Shown here: positions 57,202 to 64,000 of the stretch, piece by piece
How the letters are laid out: every line of letters starts with the position of its first letter
Position numbering within the stretch: position 1 is the first letter of the stretch
Assembly: GCF_016862635.1 (NCBI RefSeq)
Contig: NZ_BONI01000049.1
Location: 1-64,000, forward strand
Length of the DNA stretch: 64,000 nucleotides
Direction of reading: 5' to 3'
Origin: Catellatospora coxensis
GTDB lineage: Bacteria > Actinomycetota > Actinomycetes > Mycobacteriales > Micromonosporaceae
Translations under genes and position numbers: made by a program
Notes under the pieces: model-generated
Database searches by the model: none
Seen by the model: the letters and a program-made list of their open reading frames with translations, nothing else
What the model was told of the DNA's origin: nothing

Positions 57202-58503
57202 TCAGGCGGTTCCGGCGGCGGTCGGGTGGCGGTGGCGGTGGTAGAGCAGGGCGGCGGCGGTGAGGACGAGCGGCCAGAGCAGGTACCAGCCCGTGGCGGC
57301 GAGCAGGCCGACGACCGCGATCAGCGCGACCATCGCGTGCTTGCGGGCCGCCGAGCCGCGCGGCAGCAGCCGCAGGGCCGAGGCCGCGCCCAGGGCGTAC
57401 ACCGCGACGAACGCCCCGGTGGCCAGCAGCACCAGCGGCTCCGCACCGGTGCCGGTCAGCGCGACCACGGCCATCGCCACCGCCGACAGTCCGGACGTGA
57501 CGGCGAGGCTGCGCCGGGGCACGTCACCGGCGCTCGCGCCGCGGGCCAGCCAGGCGGGCAGCGCCCCGTCGCGGCCCAGCGCCGCGCCGAGCTTGGCCGC
57601 GCTGCCGTAGTAGGCGTTCATGGTGCCGAAGGTCAGCAGCAGCGCGGCCGCCGCGGCCAGCGCGCTCGCCGGGCCGCCGAGCCCGATGGCGAGCAGCCGG
57701 GCCAGCGGTGCGTCCGCGGTGGCGTCCGGGCCGAGCACCAGGATGCCCGCACCGGCCACGGCCAGGTACAGCACGCCGACGACGGCGACCGCGATGGCGG
57801 CGGCGCGGGGCAGGTCGCGTTCGGGCCGCCGGAAGTCCGCGGCCAGGTGGGTGATGGCCTCCCAACCGGCGAAGCTCCACACCAGCAGCGCCGCGGCGGG
57901 GGCGATGGCGAGCCAGCCGTGCGGGGCGAACGGGCGCAGGTTGGCGGTGTCGCCGTGCGGGGCGGCGCTGAGCACGGCGGCGAGCAGCAGCACGACCAGC
58001 AGCACCGCGAGCACGAGCTGGACCTTGCCGGAGACGGTGACGCCGAAGACGTTGGTGACGGTGACCGCGAGCATCAGTGCGGCCGCGGTGAGCAGCACGG
58101 TGCGCTGGCCGCCGCCGAGCGCGGCTTCGACGTACGCCCCGGCGAACATGGCGGCGGCGGGTGCTCCGGCGGGCACCGCGAAGTAGAAGCACCAGCCGAT
58201 CGCCCCGGCGGCGCGGGGGCCGAAGGCGAGCCGCACGTACGTGGAGACGCCGCCCGCGTCCGGGTGGCGGGCACCGAGTGCGGCGAAGGTCATGGCCAGC
58301 GGGATGGACAGCAGCACCAGGCCGAGCCAGGCGATCAGTGAGGCGGGCCCGGCGGCCTGGGCGGCGAGCGCGGGCAGGGCGATGACGCCGGTGCCGAGCA
58401 CGGCGCCGACGTAGAGCGCCGCGCCCTGGGCCGTGGTGAGCCGTCCGGCGTGCGTGGGGCCGGCGGCGGCGGGGGTGTGCGGCCTGGCGAGGGTCTCGGT
58501 CAT
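57202..58503 (-). CDS. APC-superfamily amino-acid permease
   Basis: A 433-residue transporter with about 12 TM helices. TM1 contains the unwound GTGVIALPAL motif of APC transporters (LYVGAVLGTGVIALPALAAQAAGPASLIAW), and FAGWEAITHLAADFRRPERDLPRA is the conserved TM6-7 region. ATG 58503. It is divergent from a GlxA-type regulator across a 71-nt gap, suggesting that this regulator controls it. The substrate is unknown. Confidence 0.87.
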   Translation of the reverse strand: MTETLARPHTPAAAGPTHAGRLTTAQGAALYVGAVLGTGVIALPALAAQAAGPASLIAWLGLVLLSIPLAMTFAALGARHPDAGGVSTYVRLAFGPRAAGAIGWCFYFAVPAGAPAAAMFAGAYVEAALGGGQRTVLLTAAALMLAVTVTNVFGVTVSGKVQLVLAVLLVVLLLAAVLSAAPHGDTANLRPFAPHGWLAIAPAAALLVWSFAGWEAITHLAADFRRPERDLPRAAAIAVAVVGVLYLAVAGAGILVLGPDATADAPLARLLAIGLGGPASALAAAAALLLTFGTMNAYYGSAAKLGAALGRDGALPAWLARGASAGDVPRRSLAVTSGLSAVAMAVVALTGTGAEPLVLLATGAFVAVYALGAASALRLLPRGSAARKHAMVALIAVVGLLAATGWYLLWPLVLTAAALLYHRHRHPTAAGTA

Positions 58504-58574
58504 GCTGTACAGCCTGTCTTGCTCGGGGTGATCACAACAGTGGCAGGAATGCCGCAGTGCGATAGGATTCTGCC

Positions 58575-59549
58575 ATGAAGCGGCACGTGGTCGCCCTGGC
58601 GCTGACCGACGACATCCCCGTGTTCGAGCTGGCGGTGCCGTGCGAGGTGTTCGGCATCGACCGCTCCGATCTGGTGGATCCGTGGTACGAGCTGCGCCTG
58701 TGCGCCGCCGAGCCGGGCCCGCTGTCGGTGCGCGGCGGGCTCACCGTGCAGCCGAAGCACGGCCTGGAGGGCCTCGCCGACGCCGACACGGTGATCATCC
58801 CTGCGTGCAACCGGATGGTGCAGTGCGGCCCGCCGCCGCCGATCGTCGAGGCGGTCCGCCGGGCGCATGCCCGGGGCGCGCGGATCGCCTCCATCTGCAG
58901 TGGCGCGTACGTGCTGGCCGCGGCCGGTCTGCTGGACGGCCGGCGAGCCACCACGCACTGGATGAACATGGTCGACTTCGCCAACCGCTTCCCCGACGTG
59001 AAGGTCGATCAGGAGGTGCTGTACGTCGACGAGGGCGACGTGCTCACCTCGGCGGGCACCGGCGCGGGCATCGATCTGTGCCTGCACCTGGTGCGCAACG
59101 ACTTCGGCGCGGCGGTGGCCAACGAGGTGGCCCGGCGCATGGTGGTGCCGCCGCATCGCGAGGGCGGGCAGGCGCAGTTCGCCCATCCGCTGGCGCGCGG
59201 CGAGGCCCGCTCGGAGATCGCGCCGGTGCTCGACTGGGCCCGTGACCGCCTCGACCAGCCGCTGACCGTCGCGCAGCTCGCGCAGCAGGCGCACCTGAGC
59301 CCGCGTACGTTCGCCCGCCGGTTCCGCGACAACCTGGGGGTCAGCCCGCTGCAGTGGGTGCTGGAGCAGCGCATCCGCCGGGCTCAGGAGCTGCTGGAGA
59401 CGACCGACGAGCCGGTGGAGCGGATCGCGTGGCGCACCGGGTTCGGCACGGCGGTCAACATGCGCCAGCACTTCCGCCGCTTCACCTCGATCTCCCCGCA
59501 GACCTACCGCCAGACGTTCCGCCGGGCGCACGCCCGCGCCGCCGGATAA
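58575..59549 (+). CDS. GlxA family transcriptional regulator (DJ-1/PfpI + AraC HTH)
   Basis: A 324-residue regulator: an amidase-like DJ-1/PfpI domain (about 5-165, with GARIASICSGAYVLAAAGLLDGRRATTHW) and two AraC-type helix-turn-helix motifs at the C-terminus (LTVAQLAQQAHLSPRTFARRFRDN and EPVERIAWRTGFGTAVNMRQHFRR). ATG 58575 lies 6 nt after TAGGAT (58563-58568), leaderless. It is divergent from the amino-acid permease it probably regulates. GlxA regulators respond to amines or amino acids. Confidence 0.9.
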   Translation: MKRHVVALALTDDIPVFELAVPCEVFGIDRSDLVDPWYELRLCAAEPGPLSVRGGLTVQPKHGLEGLADADTVIIPACNRMVQCGPPPPIVEAVRRAHARGARIASICSGAYVLAAAGLLDGRRATTHWMNMVDFANRFPDVKVDQEVLYVDEGDVLTSAGTGAGIDLCLHLVRNDFGAAVANEVARRMVVPPHREGGQAQFAHPLARGEARSEIAPVLDWARDRLDQPLTVAQLAQQAHLSPRTFARRFRDNLGVSPLQWVLEQRIRRAQELLETTDEPVERIAWRTGFGTAVNMRQHFRRFTSISPQTYRQTFRRAHARAAG

Positions 59550-59610
59550 CAGTTAGGAAACTTTAGCGATAGCCCCCACCGCGCCCCGGCCCCACCGAGT
59601 CGAGAGCGGT

Positions 59611-60357
59611 ATGAGGACAACGTGGAAGACCGTCGCGCTGGTGGCGTCGGCGGCGACGGTGCTGGGCCTGGGCGCGTGCGGCGGGGGACAGCCCGCGGCC
59701 CCGCCCGATCCGGCCGCCGCGGCGCGGCAGCGGGTGATCGACGACGCCGACGCGCCGTGCGTGAGCGATCCGGGCCGGCTCGTGGTGATCGAGAACGCGA
59801 AGCACGACCTGACCGCCGCCTGGCAGACCGGGCAGGGCGACACCGGCGTCGTGCTGCTGCACCAGGTCGACGGCGGGATCTGCCAGTGGTCGGCCTTCGC
59901 CCAGTTGCTGGTCGAGAAGGGACACCGGGCACTGTCGGTGGACGTGGACTCCCGCGACGCGGTCGAGTTCGCCCAGGCCGCCGTCGCCCACCTGCGTACG
60001 CAGGGGGCCAAGCGGGTCTTCGTCTTCGGCGCGTCCCGCGGCGGCACCATCGCCCTGGCCGCCGCCGCCGGCGTGACCCCGCCCGTGGACGGCGTGGCCA
60101 GCCTGTCCGCGCCCACCGTGTACGACGCCGACGCCCGCGCCGCCGTGGCGAAACTGTCCGCCCCCGTCGTCCTCGCGGCGGGCGCGAACGAGCCCCGCTT
60201 CGCCGACGCCGCCCGCGAGCTGCACAGACTATCCGTATCGGCGCACAAGACACTGGTGCTGCCCGACTCCTACCAGCACGGCGTCGGCCTGCTCGACGAC
60301 ACCATGAACACGCTGCTGCTGGCCTTTCTGGCCAACCCGACGCCCGCGACCGCCTGA
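59611..60357 (+). CDS. Secreted alpha/beta-hydrolase lipoprotein
   Basis: A 248-residue exported hydrolase with a lipobox (LGLGAC, Cys23). The nucleophile elbow GASRGG (GxSxG) lies near residue 145, and SYQHGVGLLDD near the end may supply the His. It is a lipase/esterase-fold enzyme of unknown substrate. GAGAGCGG precedes ATG 59611. Confidence 0.8.
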   Translation: MRTTWKTVALVASAATVLGLGACGGGQPAAPPDPAAAARQRVIDDADAPCVSDPGRLVVIENAKHDLTAAWQTGQGDTGVVLLHQVDGGICQWSAFAQLLVEKGHRALSVDVDSRDAVEFAQAAVAHLRTQGAKRVFVFGASRGGTIALAAAAGVTPPVDGVASLSAPTVYDADARAAVAKLSAPVVLAAGANEPRFADAARELHRLSVSAHKTLVLPDSYQHGVGLLDDTMNTLLLAFLANPTPATA

Positions 60358-60375
60358 CGAGGCCGCACCGGGTAC

Positions 60376-60406
60376 GGGCCGGTCGGATCGGCGGACCGAC
60401 CGGCCC
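60376..60406. terminator. Bidirectional terminator-like hairpin
   Basis: GGGCCGGTCGG (60376-60386) pairs perfectly with CCGACCGGCCC (60396-60406) between the convergent hydrolase (ends 60357) and GNAT acetyltransferase (ends 60413). Confidence 0.7.
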
Positions 60407-60412
60407 GAACGC

Positions 60413-60979
60413 TCACACCGCCGTGCGGCCCGTCACCCACTCGTCGTACCGCAGCTCGTACTCCACGTCGCCGTGCTCGCCGCCGTCGATCTGGTCCGGC
60501 CAGTCGAGGAAGAACGTGCGCAGGAAACGCAGGCCGGTCTTCTCCATCACCCGGCGCGAGCCGGCGTTGACCGTCATCGTGTTCGCGGTGACCCGGCGCA
60601 GGCCCAGCTCCGCGAAGCCCTTGTCGACCAGGGCCCGCGAGCCTTCGGTGGCGTAACCGCGCCCCCACGCCGCGCGGCACAGCCGGTAGCCCAGCTCGGC
60701 GGTGCCCGGCTCGCCCGGCTCGGCGGTCAGCGCGAACCAGCCCAGGAACGCGCCCGTCGCCTTCTCGACCGCCGCCCACCGGCCGAAGCCGGGAGAATCG
60801 TCGTACTGGGCGAGCCAGCGGGGGAGCAGCTCGTCGCGGACCTGCTCGCGGGGCGTGGGCCGGCCGCCGTTGATGTAGCGGGTGACCGCCGGGTCGGCGT
60901 CGAGGTCGTACAGCGCGTCCACGTCGTCGGCGGTGAACCGGCGCAGGATCAGCCGCGCCGTCTCCAGGTAGCAGTCCAC
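60413..60979 (-). CDS. GNAT N-acetyltransferase (RimJ/RimL-like)
   Basis: A 188-residue acetyltransferase: DCYLETARLILRRFTADDVDALYDLDADP, GFGRWAAVEKATGAFLGW, ELGYRLCRAAWGRGYATEGSRALV with the acetyl-CoA RGxGxA-type loop (GRGYATE), and the motif-B VNAGSRRVMEKTGLRFLR. It acetylates an amine of a protein N-terminus or small molecule. GTG 60979 is chosen; AAGGAT 6 nt upstream is a possible leaderless -10. Confidence 0.88.
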   Translation of the reverse strand: MDCYLETARLILRRFTADDVDALYDLDADPAVTRYINGGRPTPREQVRDELLPRWLAQYDDSPGFGRWAAVEKATGAFLGWFALTAEPGEPGTAELGYRLCRAAWGRGYATEGSRALVDKGFAELGLRRVTANTMTVNAGSRRVMEKTGLRFLRTFFLDWPDQIDGGEHGDVEYELRYDEWVTGRTAV

Positions 60980-61027
60980 CGGCGCATCCTTGCACGTGTT
61001 CGGCCCGCCACCACGGGAAATAACGGC

Positions 61028-61062
61028 GGACGGCCGCGTCCCGGGGCGGGACGCGGCCGTCC
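61028..61062 (-). terminator. Terminator-like hairpin
   Basis: GGACGGCCGCGTCCC (61028-61042) pairs perfectly over 15 bp with 61048-61062 across a 5-nt loop. It follows the stop of the leftward gene ending at 61080 by 18 nt. Confidence 0.75.
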
Positions 61063-61079
61063 AGGCCGGGCGGGCTCGC

Positions 61080-61949
61080 TCAGGAGAACATCTTCTTGAG
61101 GGCGGCGTCGACCGAGGCGGTGTCCGGCGACGCGTACGACTTCAGCGTCTCCTTGTTGTAGGTCAGGAACGACGGGCAGCGGTTGGCGGGCGCGTTCACG
61201 GTGCCGCCGTCGCCGATCTTCTCGCCGGTCCGGGCGTTGTGGAAGGTCAGCGTGTAGCGCGACGACAGGTAGTCCACGGTCAGCTTCTTGCCGTCGCTGG
61301 CCTTGATGTCGCACTTCTGGCCGATGGCCTCGCTGCCCTCGACGTAGCTCAGGCAGCCGACGGCGCTCACCTGCGCGTAGTCCGCGGACTTCGCGTAGTA
61401 CGACGCCCGCGAGTCGACGGACTTGTAGCTGTAGCTGGTCGGCCGGGTCGGGCTGTTGCCGAAGACGTACACCTTGGCCGAGGCCGGGGTGGTGTACTCG
61501 GCCGCGTTGAGGATCGCGCCGCCGGAGCACACGTCGCCGAAGTCGCTGGAGGAGTCCGCGGTGATCGCGTTGTTGTTGCCCGGCGGCGGGGCCGCCGCGG
61601 ACGTCCCGGGAGCCGAGGTGCGCGTCGGCGTGGTCGGGATGACCGGGTCGTCGTCGGCGGCGTTCGCGATCAGCGCCACGCCGACCCCGCACAGGATCAG
61701 CAGCAGCACCACGACACCGGCGACGATGCCGATGACCAGGCCCTTCTTGGACTTGGCCGGCGGCTGCGGCGCGTAGCCGGGCTGGCCGACGGGCTGGCCG
61801 TAGGGCTGCTGTCCGTAGGCGGGCTGGCCGCTGTACGGCTGCTGGCCCGGCGCGCCGTAGGGCTGCGGCGGGACGGGCGAGACCGGCTGCGCGTACGGGT
61901 CGCTGGGGGCGCGGTACGGGTCGGGCTGCTGGGCGTAGGGGTCGCTCAC
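61080..61949 (-). CDS. PYGQ-rich single-TM extracellular protein
   Basis: A 289-residue type II-like membrane protein. The cytoplasmic N-terminus (about 1-75) is rich in Pro, Tyr, Gln and Gly (repeated PYGQ/PYAQ units), followed by one TM helix (KSKKGLVIGIVAGVVVLLLILCGVGVALIA) and a Cys-containing extracellular domain (DVCSGGAILNAAEYTT ... SAVGCLSYVEGSEAIGQKCDIKAS). Such proteins are typical of actinobacterial membrane proteins of unknown role. GTG 61949 is used; GTG 61964 is an alternative. Confidence 0.65.
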   Translation of the reverse strand: MSDPYAQQPDPYRAPSDPYAQPVSPVPPQPYGAPGQQPYSGQPAYGQQPYGQPVGQPGYAPQPPAKSKKGLVIGIVAGVVVLLLILCGVGVALIANAADDDPVIPTTPTRTSAPGTSAAAPPPGNNNAITADSSSDFGDVCSGGAILNAAEYTTPASAKVYVFGNSPTRPTSYSYKSVDSRASYYAKSADYAQVSAVGCLSYVEGSEAIGQKCDIKASDGKKLTVDYLSSRYTLTFHNARTGEKIGDGGTVNAPANRCPSFLTYNKETLKSYASPDTASVDAALKKMFS

Positions 61950-62344
61950 GAGGGGTCCATTCACCTGATCTGCGGGGTTCAAACCAACGTCTGAGGACCG
62001 TAAAGTCCCCGCGCCACCGCGGGCGACTCCGCTGGGACGGTCACCCGGCCGGCGGTCACCCCTGGGGCGCGGCGGCGACCGGCCGGGCGTGCGGCGGGAC
62101 CGCGTCCGGCTCTCGGAACGTAAGCGCAGGTCGCCGCCTGATAAGACGCGCAGGCCAGTGGGGATTGGACATGCCTGTGCCGCTTCCCGCGCATGGCACA
62201 GCCGTGGTCGACGAGGTAGATGAAAAGTGACAAAGATCACGACGTTCGGGGCAGATTTTTCCAACCCGTGGGACGTCGTCAACCGGGAACAGGAGAGCGG
62301 CAGGCGCCCCGTGGGAAGGCGCCTGCCGCTCCGATGTGGATGCG
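61950..62344. other. 395-nt intergenic region, no gene seen
   Basis: This gap lies between the PYGQ-rich gene and the chitinase gene, both leftward. It holds the promoter region of the PYGQ gene and, at its right end, the chitinase terminator. Short ORFs here lack coding features, and no RNA gene was recognised. Confidence 0.6.
62295..62331 (-). terminator. Terminator-like hairpin after the chitinase gene
   Basis: A perfect 14-bp stem, GAGCGGCAGGCGCC (62295-62308) with 62318-62331 across a 9-nt loop, starts 13 nt after the chitinase stop codon. Confidence 0.8.

Positions 62345-64000
<1,656 letters not shown>

Noticed and set aside
61950-62344. Search for a riboswitch or small RNA in the gap before the PYGQ-rich gene
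   Set aside because: No conserved fold or motif could be recognised by eye, so nothing is claimed.

Overview
The window is a 64 kb stretch of a very GC-rich chromosome with frequent GTG starts, GC-ending codons, actinobacterial TANNNT -10 boxes and secreted multidomain glycosidases. It looks like a soil actinobacterium, probably of the Micromonosporaceae; that family call is inference from gene content and was not tested by search. About 70 genes are supported. No rRNA, tRNA, CRISPR array, prophage or replication origin was seen.

Layout. 0-11 kb: the 5' part of a TnpB gene (cut by the window edge), a phosphotransferase-fold kinase, a sodium:solute symporter with a small membrane partner, an aryl/acyl-AMP ligase coupled to an MFS transporter, several unrecognised proteins and a CPBP membrane protease. 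11-16.5 kb: a secreted endonuclease I, a DUF1345 protein, a two-GAF GGDEF protein, a leucine-rich-repeat-variant protein and a small HAD protein flanked by two copies of one palindromic repeat. 16.5-26.7 kb: a glycan locus with a secreted GH5 mannanase-like enzyme, a GH1 beta-glucosidase, a LacI regulator, a CUT1 ABC importer (binding protein and two permeases, no ATPase) and a cytoplasmic GH63/trehalase-like enzyme. Candidate LacI operators lie at or just after the predicted start sites of both divergent transcripts. 26.7-33.4 kb: a MazG-like protein, a Shedu-type defence nuclease with a frameshifted 5' end, a possible 17-residue peptide gene, an SGNH hydrolase, a decayed GNAT gene, a pirin/MarR divergent pair, an Nei-type DNA glycosylase and a DUF1697 protein.

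33.5-41.3 kb is the most remarkable segment. It holds two different encapsulin nanocompartments on the same strand, about 3.3 kb apart: a Family 2B shell with a cyclic-nucleotide-binding-type insert followed by a polyprenyl diphosphate synthase, and a Family 1 shell preceded by a DyP peroxidase that ends in a canonical cargo-loading peptide. A SigE-family sigma factor, a BNR-repeat membrane protein, a SpoIIAA-like protein and an SDR protein without the usual catalytic residues lie between them.

41.5-64 kb: a GH3-FN3-CBM2 glucosidase with a CebR-type operator, DUF1622, OsmC, YdeI-like, nucleotidyltransferase, BON and phosphoesterase genes, an isolated cytochrome oxidase subunit IV (CtaF-type), a WS/DGAT acyltransferase, DoxX, RNase HI, a glycolipid-binding-domain protein, another SGNH hydrolase, lipoproteins, an amino-acid permease divergent from a GlxA-type regulator, and a GH18 chitinase running off the right edge.

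At least five families of intergenic palindromes are scattered through the window. The commonest (core AAGGTGCCCTTCC) has two hairpin copies whose inner stems differ by a compensatory base-pair change, which points to a conserved folded structure. Many genes have a TANNNT box 6-8 nt before the start codon and no Shine-Dalgarno sequence, so leaderless transcription appears common and helps to place starts.
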